From: Ignavibacteriales bacterium
GTDB lineage: Bacteria; Bacteroidota; Ignavibacteria; Ignavibacteriales; Melioribacteraceae
NCBI GenBank assembly: GCA_026390775.1
Contig: JAPLFF010000007.1
Span: 248,001 to 312,000 of the forward strand
Length of the DNA stretch: 64,000 bases
Direction: 5' to 3'
The notes below the pieces were generated by a model, which was given only the letters and a program-made list of their open reading frames with translations, was not told where the DNA came from and made no database searches. Position numbers and translations under genes: made by a program. This document shows, one piece after another, positions 35,152 to 46,861 of this stretch (position 1 is its first letter; every line of letters begins with the position of its first letter).

Positions 35152-37251
35152 CTAATAAGATTCAACATGTTTCTTCGCTTGAGATTTTTCCTGAATCTCT
35201 TCGGCAACAGATTTTGGTACTTCGGAATAATGTGCAAACTGCATTGAGTAAATCGCACGTCCTTGTGTGGCAGATCTTAGTGTAGTAGCATAACCAAACA
35301 TTTGTGCTAATGGAACCATTGCTTTAATAACCTGCGCATCTTTTCTGGAAGTGAAACCTTCAATCTTTCCTCTTCTTGAATTTAGATCGCCCATAACATC
35401 GCCTAAATATTCTTCAGGAGTAATAACTTCTACACTCATCATTGGTTCAAGTAAAATAGGATTAGCTTTTAGTGCACCTTGTTTAAATGCCATTGAAGCA
35501 GCGACTTTAAATGAAATTTCATCCGAATCAACATCATGGTAAGAACCATCGTATAATCTTGCTTTTACATCAACAACGGGATAACCAGCCAAAACACCAT
35601 TTCTCATAGAGTCCTGTAAACCATGCATAATAGGATTAATATATTCTTTTGGCACTACTCCACCAACAATATCATTTTCAAATTCAAAACCTTTTCCAGG
35701 TTCATTCGGAGAAAGTTCAATCCAAACATGTCCATATTTTCCACGACCGCCGGATTGTTTAACAAATTTACCTTCAGCCTGAACTGTTTTAGAAATTGTT
35801 TCTCTATAAGCAACCTGAGGTTTACCAACATTAGCTTCTACTTTAAATTCGCGTTTCATTCTATCAACAAGAATTTCGAGATGTAATTCACCCATTCCGC
35901 TAATTAGAGTCTGACCAGTTTCATCATCAACTTTTACTTTAAATGTTGGATCTTCATCAGAAAGTTTTGCTAATGATTCAGAAAGTTTATCCTGATCCGC
36001 TTTAGTTTTAGGTTCAATTGCAATTTGAATTACAGGTTCTGGGAATACCATTTTCTCGAGAACAATAGCATCCTCTTCTGTACAAAGAGTATCTCCGGTT
36101 CTTGTGTGTTTCAAACCAACAATTGCAGCAATATCACCACATCTAATTTCTTCTAAATCTTCTCTTGTGTTAGCATGCATCTGAAGAACACGACTAACTC
36201 TTTCTTTTTTATCAGAGACAGAATTAAAAATATAAGAACCGGCTTTTAATTCACCTGTGTAAACTCTAATAAATGTTAACTTTCCTACATATGGATCTGT
36301 CATAATCTTAAAAGCAAGAGCAGCAAATTTTTCATTGGGAGATATTTTTCTTTCAATGTGATCATTCTTAAAAATATGATGAGCAGAGAGCGCTCCTGAA
36401 TCTAAAGGAGATGGCAGAAAATCCACAACAGCATCAAGCAGCTGCTGAACGCCTTTATTCTTAAACGATGATCCGCATAATACAGGAATAATTTTCCCTT
36501 GAATTGTAGCTTCACGTAATACGTTTTTAATTTCTGCTTCAGAAATTTCTTTACCTTCAAGATATTTTCCCAATAATGTATCATCAACATCTGATACAGC
36601 TTCAAGCATTTCTGTTCTATATTTTTGAGTTAATGCTAACAGATCAGTAGGTATATCTACAATTTCGAATTCAGCACCAAGAGATTCTTCAATAAACATT
36701 ATTGCTTTCATTTTCATTAGATCGATAATGCCTCTAAAGAGATCGCCTTCACCAACAGGTAAATTAAGTGGTACAGCAGGGGCTCCTAATTTTTCTTTCA
36801 TCATTTGAACAGCATGGAAAAAATCAGCTCCTACTCTATCCATTTTATTTACAAAAGAAATTCTTGGAACATTATATTTATCAGCTTGTCTCCAAACCGT
36901 CTCTGATTGTGGTTCCACTCCGCCAACAGCACAAAAAAGTGCAATAGCACCATCAAGAACTCTCAGAGATCTTTCAACTTCAACAGTAAAATCAACGTGC
37001 CCGGGAGTATCAATAATATTTATTTGATGATCTCTCCAAAATGTTGTGGTAGCAGCACTCGTAATTGTTATTCCTCTTTCTTTTTCCTGTTCCATCCAAT
37101 CCATAGTTGCTGCACCATCATGAACCTCACCCATTCTGTGTAATTTTCCAGTATAATATAGAATGCGTTCAGTTGTAGTGGTCTTTCCAGCATCAATATG
37201 AGCCATGATACCAATATTTCTTACTCTATTTATTTCGACACGTTTTGACAT
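35152..37251 (-). CDS. fusA: Elongation factor G
   Basis: 699 residues, five-domain translocase. G1 [15 protein letters not shown], switch-region [12 protein letters not shown]3 DTPGHVDF, G4 NKMD; domain IV carries [10 protein letters not shown] and [10 protein letters not shown], domain [25 protein letters not shown] (in parts). The length and the conserved histidine-containing domains fit canonical EF-G1, not the shorter paralogues. ATG, 22 bp after rpsG. Confidence 0.97.
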   Translation of the reverse strand: MSKRVEINRVRNIGIMAHIDAGKTTTTERILYYTGKLHRMGEVHDGAATMDWMEQEKERGITITSAATTTFWRDHQINIIDTPGHVDFTVEVERSLRVLDGAIALFCAVGGVEPQSETVWRQADKYNVPRISFVNKMDRVGADFFHAVQMMKEKLGAPAVPLNLPVGEGDLFRGIIDLMKMKAIMFIEESLGAEFEIVDIPTDLLALTQKYRTEMLEAVSDVDDTLLGKYLEGKEISEAEIKNVLREATIQGKIIPVLCGSSFKNKGVQQLLDAVVDFLPSPLDSGALSAHHIFKNDHIERKISPNEKFAALAFKIMTDPYVGKLTFIRVYTGELKAGSYIFNSVSDKKERVSRVLQMHANTREDLEEIRCGDIAAIVGLKHTRTGDTLCTEEDAIVLEKMVFPEPVIQIAIEPKTKADQDKLSESLAKLSDEDPTFKVKVDDETGQTLISGMGELHLEILVDRMKREFKVEANVGKPQVAYRETISKTVQAEGKFVKQSGGRGKYGHVWIELSPNEPGKGFEFENDIVGGVVPKEYINPIMHGLQDSMRNGVLAGYPVVDVKARLYDGSYHDVDSDEISFKVAASMAFKQGALKANPILLEPMMSVEVITPEEYLGDVMGDLNSRRGKIEGFTSRKDAQVIKAMVPLAQMFGYATTLRSATQGRAIYSMQFAHYSEVPKSVAEEIQEKSQAKKHVESY

Positions 37252-37273
37252 CTAACTTAATAATTCCTTTCAA

Positions 37274-37741
37274 CTACCATTTAAAATGTGCAAAAGCTTT
37301 ATTCGCTTCTGCCATACGATGTGTATCATCTTTTTTCTTAACTGCAGAACCTTCACCGTTTGCAGCAGCCATTAATTCTGATGCAACCTTTAATGCCATA
37401 GATTTATCTTTACGATCTCGTGCATATGTTTTGATCCAACGAAATGCTAATGCAGTCCTTCTTTCAGGTCTTACTTCCATTGGTACTTGATATGTAGCTC
37501 CACCAACTCTTCTACTTCTAACTTCTACCAAAGGCTGAACATTCTGTACCGCTTTCTTAAAAACATCTAGAGCAGGTTTCTTTGTTTTTTGTTCAATCAA
37601 ACCGAAGCTATTGTAGACAATAGTCCTTGCTGTAGATTTTTTACCATCCCACATCAAATAGTTAATGAATTTCGAAACTAGTATATCATTATACTTTGGA
37701 TCTGGTTTTAAATATCTTTTCTCTGATCTTTTTTTTCTCAT
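37274..37741 (-). CDS. rpsG: 30S ribosomal protein S7
   Basis: 155 residues: [23 protein letters not shown], read in two short parts, [22 protein letters not shown] and the end [19 protein letters not shown]-type, here [18 protein letters not shown]. Organises the 16S 3' domain and in other bacteria regulates the str operon. ATG, 5 bp after rpsL. Confidence 0.97.
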   Translation of the reverse strand: MRKKRSEKRYLKPDPKYNDILVSKFINYLMWDGKKSTARTIVYNSFGLIEQKTKKPALDVFKKAVQNVQPLVEVRSRRVGGATYQVPMEVRPERRTALAFRWIKTYARDRKDKSMALKVASELMAAANGEGSAVKKKDDTHRMAEANKAFAHFKW

Positions 37742-37746
37742 AGTAA

Positions 37747-38124
37747 TTATTTTACTTTAGGTTTTTTAGTACCGTATTTAGATCTGCTTTTTTTCCTATC
37801 TTCAACACCACTTGTATCTAATGTACCTCTGATAATATGATAGCGTACACCTGGTAAATCTTTAACTCTACCGCCTCTAATTAAAACTATAGAATGCTCT
37901 TGTAAATTGTGACCTTCACCTGGAATATATGCAGTAACTTCCATTCCATTTGTTAATCTTACTCTTGCAACTTTTCTTAATGCTGAATTTGGTTTTTTAG
38001 GAGTCGTAGTATAAACTCTTGTACAAACACCTCTTTTCTGCGGACACGCATCTAATGCCGGAGCCTTATTTTTTGAGGTTACAACTACTCTTCCTTTTCT
38101 AACCAACTGGTTTATCGTTGGCAC
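37747..38124 (-). CDS. rpsL: 30S ribosomal protein S12
   Basis: 125 residues. The decoding-centre loops [18 protein letters not shown] and [17 protein letters not shown] carry the wild-type lysines whose mutation confers streptomycin resistance. Start is GTG with a strong GGAGGAA site. A near-consensus promoter lies in the 108-bp gap upstream, so rpsL probably opens a separately boosted str transcript. Confidence 0.97.
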   Translation of the reverse strand: MPTINQLVRKGRVVVTSKNKAPALDACPQKRGVCTRVYTTTPKKPNSALRKVARVRLTNGMEVTAYIPGEGHNLQEHSIVLIRGGRVKDLPGVRYHIIRGTLDTSGVEDRKKSRSKYGTKKPKVK

Positions 38125-38170
38125 GCAAATTCCTCCAAAATTATACTTTTTGATAAAAATTCAGACTTTG

Positions 38171-38199
38171 AATTTATTGATAATCGCTTGAATTGTCAA
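38171..38199 (-). promoter_or_regulatory. Strong candidate promoter of the str operon (rpsL-rpsG-fusA-tuf)
   Basis: Minus strand: perfect TTGACA (38199-38194), 17-bp spacer, TAAATT (38176-38171), in the gap between rpoC and rpsL. The start point would be about 40 nt before the rpsL GTG. A GCTTG/CAAGC inverted repeat overlaps the -35 region. Confidence 0.6.
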
Positions 38200-38232
38200 G
38201 CAAGCCTGTTCTAATTTTTTAACTTTTATACA

Positions 38233-41200
38233 TTATGCTGATTCTTTTTCTGCATCTATTTCTTCTTTAACAACTGTAGATTCAGTTTCATCAGCAGTTA
38301 ATATTATGCTACGGTATTTCTTCAACCCAGTTCCAGCAGGTATAAGATGTCCCATAACAACATTTTCTTTCAAACCAATTAAATTATCAACCTTAGCTTC
38401 AGTTGCTGCATTTGTTAATACTTTTGTTGTTTCTTGGAATGATGCTGCTGAAATAAAACTCTCAGTTGAAAGCGCTGCATGAGTAATACCTAACAAAATA
38501 TTATCAAATGTTGCAGGTTCTGCATCGCGAGTTTTAATAAGCTTTTTACTTTTTCTAGTTAAATCAGAATTAATTTCTCTTAGTTTCGTTTTAGTAAGAA
38601 GCTGAGCCATTTTAGACTTTGATTGTCCAGGATCTTCTATATAAACCATCTGTTTAACTTTTTCATTTTCTTCGATGAATTTATTTCTATCAACTAAATC
38701 CTCTTCGATGAAAATAGTATCACCAGCAGAAATTACTTGAAGCTTTTGTAGCATTTGTCGTACGATAACTTCAATATGCTTGTCGTTGATCTTAACACCT
38801 TGTAAACGGTAAACATCTTGAATTTCATTTACTAAATATTCCTGTACTGCATTAGTCCCTTTAATTTTTAATATATCATGAGGATCAATCGGACCGTCTG
38901 TTATTTTTTCGCCAGCAGGAATTTCATCACCTTCCTGAACAAGAATATGTTTACCATAAGAAACATTGTAAATTTTCTGAATAGAACAGTCTAATGATTC
39001 AATAATAATTTCACGCGAACCTTTCTTACGTACACCAAATTTAACTTTACCTTCAATCTCAGAAACGACTGCTGGATCATGCGGACTCCTTGCTTCAAAA
39101 AGTTCTGTAACTCGAGGTAAACCGCCAGTGATATCACGTGATTTAGTTGAAGATTTTGAAATCTTAGCAAGGATTGTTCCTGCTTGAATCTCTTCGCCTT
39201 CTTCAACGGATAGATATGCACGTGTTGGAATATTAAATACTTTTTCATTTCCCTTATTATCTTTGACAAGAATACTTGGTGTTAAAGTTTTATCCTTTGA
39301 TTCGATTACAACTTTTTGAACGTGACCGGTTTGTTCATCAGCAACTTGCTGAATTGTAACGTTGTCTAATAAATCTATAAATGAAACTTTACCTGCATTA
39401 TCAGCAACGATTACAGAGTTGTATGGATCGTGATTGTAAAGCGGTTGACCTTTTTTAATTTCTTGTTCTTCAGAAACCAATAATTCTGCACCGTAAGGAA
39501 TCTCAAATTTCTTGATCTGTCTATTATCTTCATCGTAAAGTCCGATTGATCCTCTACGACCGATAACTACTTTTACTTTTCCAAAGAAATCAGTTTTTTC
39601 GACAAATGTAATTCTATCAAACTTAACCGTGCCGTTTACATTTGCTTCAACTTGTGATTGAGATGCAATACGTGATGAAGTTCCACCCAAGTGGAATGTA
39701 CGCAATGTTAATTGTGTACCGGGTTCACCGATTGATTGAGCCGCAATAATTCCTACAGCTTCGCCGTTTTCTACAAGCTGACCTGTAGTTAAATTACGTC
39801 CATAACATTTTGCACAAACACCGCGTTTAGCTTCGCATGTTAGAACTGTTCGGATATAAACTTGATCAATATTTGCTTCATCTATTTTTTCTGCAATATC
39901 TTCAGTAATCACCTCGCCTGCTTCTATCAATAAATCATCTGTACGGGGATCATAAATATCTTCTTGTGCTACACGACCGATAATTCTTTCTGCCAATGGT
40001 TCTCTTTCAAGTTCTATATCTTTAAGAGCGGAAATGTAAACACCTCTAATAGTACCGCAATCTAATTCAGTAATAATAACATCTTGAGCAACATCGCATA
40101 AACGGCGAGTTAAATAACCAGCATCTGCTGTTTTCAAAGCTGTATCTGCTAACCCTTTACGAGCACCGTGAGTAGAAATAAAATATTCCAGTACAGACAA
40201 TCCTTCTTTGAAATTCGCAACAATAGGATTCTCAATAATTTCTCCGGATTGACCAGTTAAACTTTTTTGCGGTTTCATCATCAAGCCACGCATACCGGCA
40301 AGCTGACGAACTTGATCTTGCGAACCTCTTGCACCTGAATCAACCATCATATGCAATGAATTGAATCCGCCTTGATCGGTTTTGATTCTATCCATTAATG
40401 ATTTTGCAACGTTGTTTGTAGTATGAGTCCAGACGTCAACAATCTTATTATATCTTTCTGCGTCTGTAATCAAACCTTGTTCGTGTTCACTAAGAATGCC
40501 GGATACTTTTTTATTTGAATCGTCAATCAATTTTACTTTTTCATCAGGAACAATCATATCGCTGAAACTGATAGAGATTCCTGCTGCTGTTGCATAACGG
40601 TAACCGAGCTCTTTAAGATCATCCAAGAATTTTGCAGTTGCTTCGTTACCGATTTTAATAAACATTTTATAAATAAATCCCGAGAAACTTTTCTTAACAA
40701 GTAACTCGTTAATGTAGCCCATTTCTTTTGGAACAATTTCATTATAAATTACACGTCCGACTGTAGTTTCTACAAATTCTTTATCAATTTTTACTTTTAC
40801 CTTCGCATGAAGATCAACTACTTTAGAATTGTATGCGATCTGCACTTCTTCAATACTACCAAATATTTTACCTTCACCTTTTGCACCGGCACGAACTTTT
40901 GTCAAATAATAGAGTCCTAAAACTATATCTTGAGATGGGAGAACGATAGGCAAACCATTTTGTGGAGATAAAATATTATGACTACTTAACATTAAAATTG
41001 ATGCTTCAAGTTGTGCTTCGTATGATAACGGAATGTGAACTGCCATTTGATCGCCATCAAAATCCGCATTGAATGCAGTACAAACTAACGGATGCAGTTG
41101 AATTGCTTTTCCATCTACTAAGATTGGTTGGAATGCTTGAATACCGAGACGGTGCAATGTAGGAGCGCGATTCAACATAACCGGATGACCGTCAATCAAT

Positions 41201-42474
41201 TTTTCAAGAATATCCCAAATAGTTGCATCTTTTCTATCAACAGCTTTTCGTGCACTCTTTACTGTTTTGAAATTTCCACGTTCAATAAGTTTACGAATAA
41301 TAAATGGTTTGAAAAGTTCAACTGCCATATCTTTCGGTAAACCGCACTGATGTAATTTCAATTCGGGACCAACAACAATAACAGAACGGCCTGAATAATC
41401 AACACGTTTACCAAGTAAGTTTTGACGGAAACGACCTTGCTTACCTTTCAACATATCACTGAGAGATTTCAACGGTCTGTTACCATCACTGCGAACTGCA
41501 CTTGCTCTACGAGAATTATCGAACAATGCATCTACAGCTTCTTGAAGCATTCTCTTTTCGTTTCTAAGAATTACTTCCGGCGCTTTAATATCAATTAATC
41601 TTTTTAAACGATTGTTACGAATAATCACTCTTCTATAAAGATCGTTTAAATCTGATGTAGCAAATCTTCCGCCTTCAAGTGGAACAAGCGGACGAAGTTC
41701 CGGTGGAATTACCGGTACAACATTTAATACCATCCATTCCGGTTTGTTTGGAACTTTTCCTTCATATTCACGAAAAGCCTCAAGAACTCTTAATCTTTTT
41801 AATAAATCAGCGCGTTTTTGTTGAGATGTGTCAGGTCCAAGTTGAGATTTCAAATCAGCAAAAGTAACTTCAATATCAATCTTCTTTAATAATTCTTTAA
41901 TTGCATCGCCGCCGATTCTAGCCAGAAACTTTTTCGGATCTTCATCTTCGAGAGAATCATTATCATGCGGAAGTGAACCCATAATTTCATAATACTGATC
42001 TTCAGAAATCAAATCCTTCTTACTCAAACCTGTTGGCCCGGGATTAATTACAACATAAGATTCATAATAAATAACCTTCTCAAGTTCTTTTGTGGTCATT
42101 CCAATTAAGTTACCAATCTTTGACGGTAACGCTTTGAAAAACCAAATATGAACAACAGGAACAGCAAGCTGAATGTGTCCCATTCTTTCACGACGAACAC
42201 TCTTTAACGTAACTTCAACTCCGCAGCGGTCGCACACAATTCCTTTATAACGTATTCCTTTATATTTTCCGCATGCGCATTCCCAATCTTTAACGGGACC
42301 AAAAATTTTCTCGCAGAATAAACCATCTTTTTCAGGACGAAATGAACGATAGTTTATTGTTTCCGGTTTGGTAACTTCTCCGTGAGATCTTGATAAGATA
42401 TCATCAGGGCTTGCCAAACTGATCGTCATTTTTTCGATCTGTCTAATCTTATTTTCTTGCGGTTTAAATCGCAT
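38233..42474 (-). CDS. rpoC: DNA-directed RNA polymerase subunit beta-prime
   Basis: 1413 residues. Catalytic Mg-binding motif [12 protein letters not shown] is present; the N-terminal zinc finger reads [17 protein letters not shown]; the second zinc site includes [13 protein letters not shown]. The clamp, bridge helix and trigger-loop region ([16 protein letters not shown]) are intact, and a beta-barrel insertion follows the trigger loop as usual for Gram-negatives. ATG; 62 bp after rpoB with a palindrome in the gap. The last ~15 residues are acidic. Confidence 0.98.
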   Translation of the reverse strand: MRFKPQENKIRQIEKMTISLASPDDILSRSHGEVTKPETINYRSFRPEKDGLFCEKIFGPVKDWECACGKYKGIRYKGIVCDRCGVEVTLKSVRRERMGHIQLAVPVVHIWFFKALPSKIGNLIGMTTKELEKVIYYESYVVINPGPTGLSKKDLISEDQYYEIMGSLPHDNDSLEDEDPKKFLARIGGDAIKELLKKIDIEVTFADLKSQLGPDTSQQKRADLLKRLRVLEAFREYEGKVPNKPEWMVLNVVPVIPPELRPLVPLEGGRFATSDLNDLYRRVIIRNNRLKRLIDIKAPEVILRNEKRMLQEAVDALFDNSRRASAVRSDGNRPLKSLSDMLKGKQGRFRQNLLGKRVDYSGRSVIVVGPELKLHQCGLPKDMAVELFKPFIIRKLIERGNFKTVKSARKAVDRKDATIWDILEKLIDGHPVMLNRAPTLHRLGIQAFQPILVDGKAIQLHPLVCTAFNADFDGDQMAVHIPLSYEAQLEASILMLSSHNILSPQNGLPIVLPSQDIVLGLYYLTKVRAGAKGEGKIFGSIEEVQIAYNSKVVDLHAKVKVKIDKEFVETTVGRVIYNEIVPKEMGYINELLVKKSFSGFIYKMFIKIGNEATAKFLDDLKELGYRYATAAGISISFSDMIVPDEKVKLIDDSNKKVSGILSEHEQGLITDAERYNKIVDVWTHTTNNVAKSLMDRIKTDQGGFNSLHMMVDSGARGSQDQVRQLAGMRGLMMKPQKSLTGQSGEIIENPIVANFKEGLSVLEYFISTHGARKGLADTALKTADAGYLTRRLCDVAQDVIITELDCGTIRGVYISALKDIELEREPLAERIIGRVAQEDIYDPRTDDLLIEAGEVITEDIAEKIDEANIDQVYIRTVLTCEAKRGVCAKCYGRNLTTGQLVENGEAVGIIAAQSIGEPGTQLTLRTFHLGGTSSRIASQSQVEANVNGTVKFDRITFVEKTDFFGKVKVVIGRRGSIGLYDEDNRQIKKFEIPYGAELLVSEEQEIKKGQPLYNHDPYNSVIVADNAGKVSFIDLLDNVTIQQVADEQTGHVQKVVIESKDKTLTPSILVKDNKGNEKVFNIPTRAYLSVEEGEEIQAGTILAKISKSSTKSRDITGGLPRVTELFEARSPHDPAVVSEIEGKVKFGVRKKGSREIIIESLDCSIQKIYNVSYGKHILVQEGDEIPAGEKITDGPIDPHDILKIKGTNAVQEYLVNEIQDVYRLQGVKINDKHIEVIVRQMLQKLQVISAGDTIFIEEDLVDRNKFIEENEKVKQMVYIEDPGQSKSKMAQLLTKTKLREINSDLTRKSKKLIKTRDAEPATFDNILLGITHAALSTESFISAASFQETTKVLTNAATEAKVDNLIGLKENVVMGHLIPAGTGLKKYRSIILTADETESTVVKEEIDAEKESA

Positions 42475-42507
42475 TTTCTACTCCTTTAGTCAAACTCTTG
42501 GTTGATC

Positions 42508-42530
42508 CCGATTGAATTAAACTCAATCGG
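42508..42530. repeat. Palindrome between rpoB and rpoC
   Basis: Perfect 8-bp arms CCGATTGA (42508-42515) and TCAATCGG (42523-42530) with a 7-nt loop ATTAAAC. No U-run follows on the minus strand. Could be an RNA-processing hairpin that separates rpoB and rpoC messages, or a small dispersed palindrome. Confidence 0.5.
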
Positions 42531-42536
42531 AATAGC

Positions 42537-45500
42537 TTAGTTAATTTTTATATCAAGACCGAGACCTTGAAGCTCTTTAATCAACACATTAAATGCTTCG
42601 GGAATATTTGGTTCAGGTAAATTTTCTCCTTTAACGATAGCCTCGTAGGTTTTTGCTCTTCCTGTTACATCATCGCTCTTCACTGTTAAGATTTCCTGAA
42701 GAACATGCGCAGCACCATAACCTTCGAGAGCCCAAACTTCCATTTCTCCAAATCTCTGACCGCCAAATTGAGCTTTACCGCCTAGAGGTTGTTGAGTAAT
42801 AAGCGAGTAAGGACCAATGGAACGAGCATGAATCTTGTCATCAACCATATGGCCAAGCTTCATCATATATATATAACCGGTTGTAACTTTTAGATGGAAT
42901 TTTTCTCCGCTTCTTCCATCGTACAACCAGGTTTTACTTCCTTCACTTAATTCCGCACTCTTCAACCAAGCTTCAACATCGCTTACTTTTGCGCCATCGA
43001 AAATTGGTGTTTCGAACTTAACGCCAAGTTTATTTCCAACCCATCCAAGAGCTGTTTCATATAATTGACCTAAGTTCATACGTGAAGGTACGCCAAGCGG
43101 ATTTAGAACTATATCAACCGGAGTTCCGTCTTCATGATGTGGCATATCTTCAACGGGAACAACTTTTGCAACAACACCTTTGTTGCCGTGACGGCCAGCC
43201 ATTTTATCACCTACAGAAACTTTTCTCTTCTTGGCTACATAAACTTTTGCAAGTTGAGTAATTCCCGGAGACAGTTCATCGCCGCTTTGTATTTTTAGTT
43301 TCTCGCGTTTGTAGTCTTCTTCTATTTCTGCTAAGAGTGTGAAATAGTTTGAATATAAATGCTTGATTAATTCGTTTGTGTTTTTTCTTTCGAACCAATC
43401 TTTTGTGTAATCTAATTTTGAAATATCCTCTATATCTGTAAATGTTTCATCCTTGATTGAGGTACCGCTTCTCAATACAACACTGCCGTCCAAATCACGA
43501 ATACCCGAAGTTGTTTTTGCATGAGTAATTCGAGTTAATTTAGTTACCAGTTTGTTGTAATGATTTTCTTTTCGTTTCTTATAATCGGTTTCAAGATTAT
43601 CCATCAATTTTTTTTCAACTTTCTTTGAATCAGCATCTTTTCTTTTTCGGCTGAATAATCTTGTTTTAATTACAACACCTTTCAATCCTGGAGGTGCTTT
43701 CAAAGATGCATCTTTCACATCGCCGGCTTTATCACCGAAGATTGCTTTTAATAATTTTTCTTCCGGAGTAGGATCTGTTTCACCTTTTGGGGTGATCTTG
43801 CCAATTAGAATATCACCTTCTTTAACTTCAGCGCCTTCTCTGACAATACCATGCTCATCCAAATCCTTTGTAGCTTCTTCACTAACGTTAGGAATATCTC
43901 TTGTTAATTCTTCTTCTCCACGTTTTGTTTCGCGAACTTGAAGTTCAAATTCCTCAATATGAATAGATGTAAACACATCATCAGCTACAAGTCGTTCACT
44001 TAAGACAATTGCATCTTCAAAATTATATCCGCGCCAAGGCATGAATGCAACCGATACGTTTCTTCCAAGTGCAAGTTCGCCTTTATCAATAGCAGGACCA
44101 TCAGCTATGACTTCACCTTTTTTCAAACGTTGTCCGGTTACTACAATCGGTTTTTGATTAAAACATGTTTCCTGGTTGGTACCATTAAATTTTGTAAGAA
44201 CATGTTCAACTCTTCTCTCGTCATCAAAACTTACTAATGTTTCAGGAGCGCTTTCATCAACATCATACTTAACAATAATTCTCTTTGAATCTGCATACTC
44301 AACAACACCGTTATCTTCAGCAATAATAATAGAACGTGAATCACGAGCAATTTTTTGTTCCATGCCGGTTCCAACAATTGGAGCTTGAGGAACAAGAAGC
44401 GGAACTGCTTGACGTTGCATATTAGATCCCATCAATGCTCTGTTTGCATCATCGTGCTCAAGGAATGGAATTAATGCAGCGGCAGCAGAAACAATTTGAG
44501 CAGGAGCTACATCCATATAATGAACTTCTTCCGGAGCAACAACAGGAAAATCACCGCGCTCTCTACATTTAACTCTATCTAAAACATAACGACCCTGGTC
44601 ATCTAAAGGCGCATTCGCTTGTGCAATAATAAATTCATCTTCTTGATCAGCACTTAAAAAATCAATACTGTTAGAAACTTTTCCTTCTTTAACTTTTCTA
44701 TATGGTGTTTCTAAAAATCCGTAGTGATTAACACGTGCAAAAATTGTAAGTGAAGAAATAAGGCCGATGTTCGGACCTTCAGGCGTTTCGATTGGACATA
44801 AACGGCCATAATGAGAATGGTGAACATCACGTACTTCGAAGCCTGCACGTTCACGTGTTAAACCGCCAGGTCCTAACGCAGAAATTCTTCTTTTGTGTGT
44901 AAGCTCTGAAAGCGGATTAGTTTGATCCATGAATTGCGAAAGCTGGTTAGTACCGAAGAATGCATTTATAACACTGCTTATAGTTCTTGCATTTACCAAA
45001 TCTTGCGGCTGCATATTTTCGTTATCGCGTATGTTCATTCTTTCTTTTATTGTACGCGCCATTCTTGCTAAACCAACATTATATTGCTGCATTAACTGTT
45101 CGCCAACAGTTCTTACTCTTCTGTTACCTAAATGATCTATATCATCAACATTAACATTACCGTTTTTCAGTTTAATGATATTGTTCATGATTGCAATAAT
45201 ATCTTCCACCGTAAGCACTTTAATATTTTCTGGAACGTTGAGATTTAATTTGTCATTCATTCTAAAACGACCAACTTCACCCAGATCATATCTTTTCTCA
45301 TTAAAAAATAATTTATCAATTAAACCAACAGCAGCATCAACATCAGGAGCTTCGCCCGAACGCAATTGTCTGTAAATTGCATATAGAGCTTCTTCTTTAT
45401 TTGTTGATGTATCTTTTTTAAGTGTATTTATTATTAAGTCTTGTTCAAAAGTAGTTTCAATGCTTAGTAATTGAACTTTAGATACACCTGAGCCTTTTAT

Positions 45501-46316
45501 ACTTTCAATAATTTCTTCTGTTAATTCGGCATCTTTGGATGCATAAATTTCTCCGGTCGCTGTATCAATCACATCGTTAGCAACAATTCTTCCAATGTGT
45601 TTATCAATACTTAAATGTTTAACTGTTACTTCTTCAATAAGATTGAACAAATTTAAAATTTGTTCATCTGTTTCATAACCGAGAGCTCTTAATAAAGTTG
45701 TTGAAGGGAATTTTTTTCTGCGATCTATATAAACATAAAGTATATTATTAATGTCTGTTGCAAATTCAACCCATGAACCTCTGAATGGGATAATTCTTGC
45801 GGAGTAAATCGGGGTTCCGTTTGGATGTAAAGTTTGAGAGAAAGCAACACCGGGTGAACGATGTAATTGACTTACAATTACTCTTTCAGCACCGTTAATT
45901 ATAAACGTACCTCGTCCTGTCATATAAGGAAGATTACCGAGATAAACTTCCTGTTCAACAGAATTTACATATTCGCCTGTTTCATCATCTTTAGTTGAAA
46001 GACGAAGTTTTGCTTTTAAAGGTGCAGAGTATGTTAATCCTCTCTCTTCACATTCTGCCATTGAAAAGCGGGGCTTCTCAATGTAATACTCAATAAAATC
46101 TAATCTGTAAAATTCTTTATTGTCGAAGATTGGGTAGTTGGTATTAAATACCGCTTGTAAACCTTTGTTTTCTCTTTGTGACGGTAAAACTTTTAATTGA
46201 ATAAATTCTTCAAATGAATCTAACTGAATATTTAGAAGATCCGGAACTTTAACCGACTGAGAAAATTGAGCAAAGGTAATTCTTCCAGTGCTTTTGTTAA
46301 TTTTTTGTTTTTCCAA
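42537..46316 (-). CDS. rpoB: DNA-directed RNA polymerase subunit beta
   Basis: 1259 residues. The rifampicin pocket reads LSQFMDQTNPLSELTHKRR followed by ISALGPGGL, with no residue known to cause resistance; KPIVVTGQRLKKGEVIADG and GRHGNKGVVAKVVPVEDMP are the conserved catalytic-side blocks. Acidic insertion of moderate size around residues 900-1000 (GEEELTRDIPN and KKRKENHYNKL). Start is TTG with GGAGGTTAGGG just upstream. Preceded by a terminator-like hairpin after rplL. Confidence 0.98.
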   Translation of the reverse strand: MEKQKINKSTGRITFAQFSQSVKVPDLLNIQLDSFEEFIQLKVLPSQRENKGLQAVFNTNYPIFDNKEFYRLDFIEYYIEKPRFSMAECEERGLTYSAPLKAKLRLSTKDDETGEYVNSVEQEVYLGNLPYMTGRGTFIINGAERVIVSQLHRSPGVAFSQTLHPNGTPIYSARIIPFRGSWVEFATDINNILYVYIDRRKKFPSTTLLRALGYETDEQILNLFNLIEEVTVKHLSIDKHIGRIVANDVIDTATGEIYASKDAELTEEIIESIKGSGVSKVQLLSIETTFEQDLIINTLKKDTSTNKEEALYAIYRQLRSGEAPDVDAAVGLIDKLFFNEKRYDLGEVGRFRMNDKLNLNVPENIKVLTVEDIIAIMNNIIKLKNGNVNVDDIDHLGNRRVRTVGEQLMQQYNVGLARMARTIKERMNIRDNENMQPQDLVNARTISSVINAFFGTNQLSQFMDQTNPLSELTHKRRISALGPGGLTRERAGFEVRDVHHSHYGRLCPIETPEGPNIGLISSLTIFARVNHYGFLETPYRKVKEGKVSNSIDFLSADQEDEFIIAQANAPLDDQGRYVLDRVKCRERGDFPVVAPEEVHYMDVAPAQIVSAAAALIPFLEHDDANRALMGSNMQRQAVPLLVPQAPIVGTGMEQKIARDSRSIIIAEDNGVVEYADSKRIIVKYDVDESAPETLVSFDDERRVEHVLTKFNGTNQETCFNQKPIVVTGQRLKKGEVIADGPAIDKGELALGRNVSVAFMPWRGYNFEDAIVLSERLVADDVFTSIHIEEFELQVRETKRGEEELTRDIPNVSEEATKDLDEHGIVREGAEVKEGDILIGKITPKGETDPTPEEKLLKAIFGDKAGDVKDASLKAPPGLKGVVIKTRLFSRKRKDADSKKVEKKLMDNLETDYKKRKENHYNKLVTKLTRITHAKTTSGIRDLDGSVVLRSGTSIKDETFTDIEDISKLDYTKDWFERKNTNELIKHLYSNYFTLLAEIEEDYKREKLKIQSGDELSPGITQLAKVYVAKKRKVSVGDKMAGRHGNKGVVAKVVPVEDMPHHEDGTPVDIVLNPLGVPSRMNLGQLYETALGWVGNKLGVKFETPIFDGAKVSDVEAWLKSAELSEGSKTWLYDGRSGEKFHLKVTTGYIYMMKLGHMVDDKIHARSIGPYSLITQQPLGGKAQFGGQRFGEMEVWALEGYGAAHVLQEILTVKSDDVTGRAKTYEAIVKGENLPEPNIPEAFNVLIKELQGLGLDIKIN

Positions 46317-46359
46317 CCCTAACCTCCAATGTGGTTTTTGTCAATTTTTCTCTCATCAA

Positions 46360-46404
46360 AAAATGAAAGAAAGTGGCAAGACGGATTTTACCTTCTTGCC
46401 ACTT
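46360..46404 (-). terminator. Terminator-like hairpin (possible attenuator) between rplL and rpoB
   Basis: On the minus strand AAGTGGCAAG (46404-46395), a 14-nt loop, CTTGCCACTT (46380-46371), then a T-rich stretch TCTTTCATTTTTT. It stands in the 121-bp rplL-rpoB gap, the place where enterobacteria have a partial terminator setting the ratio of ribosomal proteins to polymerase. No promoter match was seen between it and rpoB. Confidence 0.65.
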
Positions 46405-46437
46405 CAATTTATATCGAATGAAGGGAATTGAATCAGT

Positions 46438-46815
46438 TTATTTAACTTGAACAGTCGCGCCAGCTGCTTCAAGTTCTTTTCTGATCTTTTCAGCTTCGTC
46501 TTTTGAAACTGCTTCCTTCACAGGTTTCGGTGCACCATCAACTAAATCTTTAGCTTCTTTTAAGCCGAGTCCTGTATGTGCACGAACAACCTTGATTACA
46601 TTAATTTTGGTAGCGCCAGCTGCTTGAAGAATAACATCGAACTCAGTTTTTTCTTCAACGGGAGCTGCTGCTGCACCTGCAGCCGGTCCAGCCATCATCA
46701 TTGGAGCTGCTGCGGTTACTCCGAATTCTTCTTCTAATGCTTTCTTTAATTCAGAAGCTTCAACAAGTGTAAGCGCTTTAATCTTTTCTACAATTTCAAC
46801 AATTTTCTCTGACAT
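46438..46815 (-). CDS. rplL: 50S ribosomal protein L7/L12
   Basis: 125 residues. N-terminal dimerisation helices ([22 protein letters not shown]), an Ala/Gly/Pro/Met-rich hinge (about 35-55) and the globular factor-binding domain [21 protein letters not shown] with [21 protein letters not shown]. Recruits translational GTPases. ATG with GGAGTAG site. Located 46 bp after rplJ. Confidence 0.97.
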   Translation of the reverse strand: MSEKIVEIVEKIKALTLVEASELKKALEEEFGVTAAAPMMMAGPAAGAAAAPVEEKTEFDVILQAAGATKINVIKVVRAHTGLGLKEAKDLVDGAPKPVKEAVSKDEAEKIRKELEAAGATVQVK

Positions 46816-46861
46816 TTTACTACTCCTATTACTTTAATTAATTATTCAAATTTATGATTGA

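Noticed and set aside
35152-37251. Plus-strand and other-frame open frames inside fusA, rpoB, rpoC and secY
   Set aside because: They are shadows of strongly conserved genes with no independent start signals or protein-like composition.
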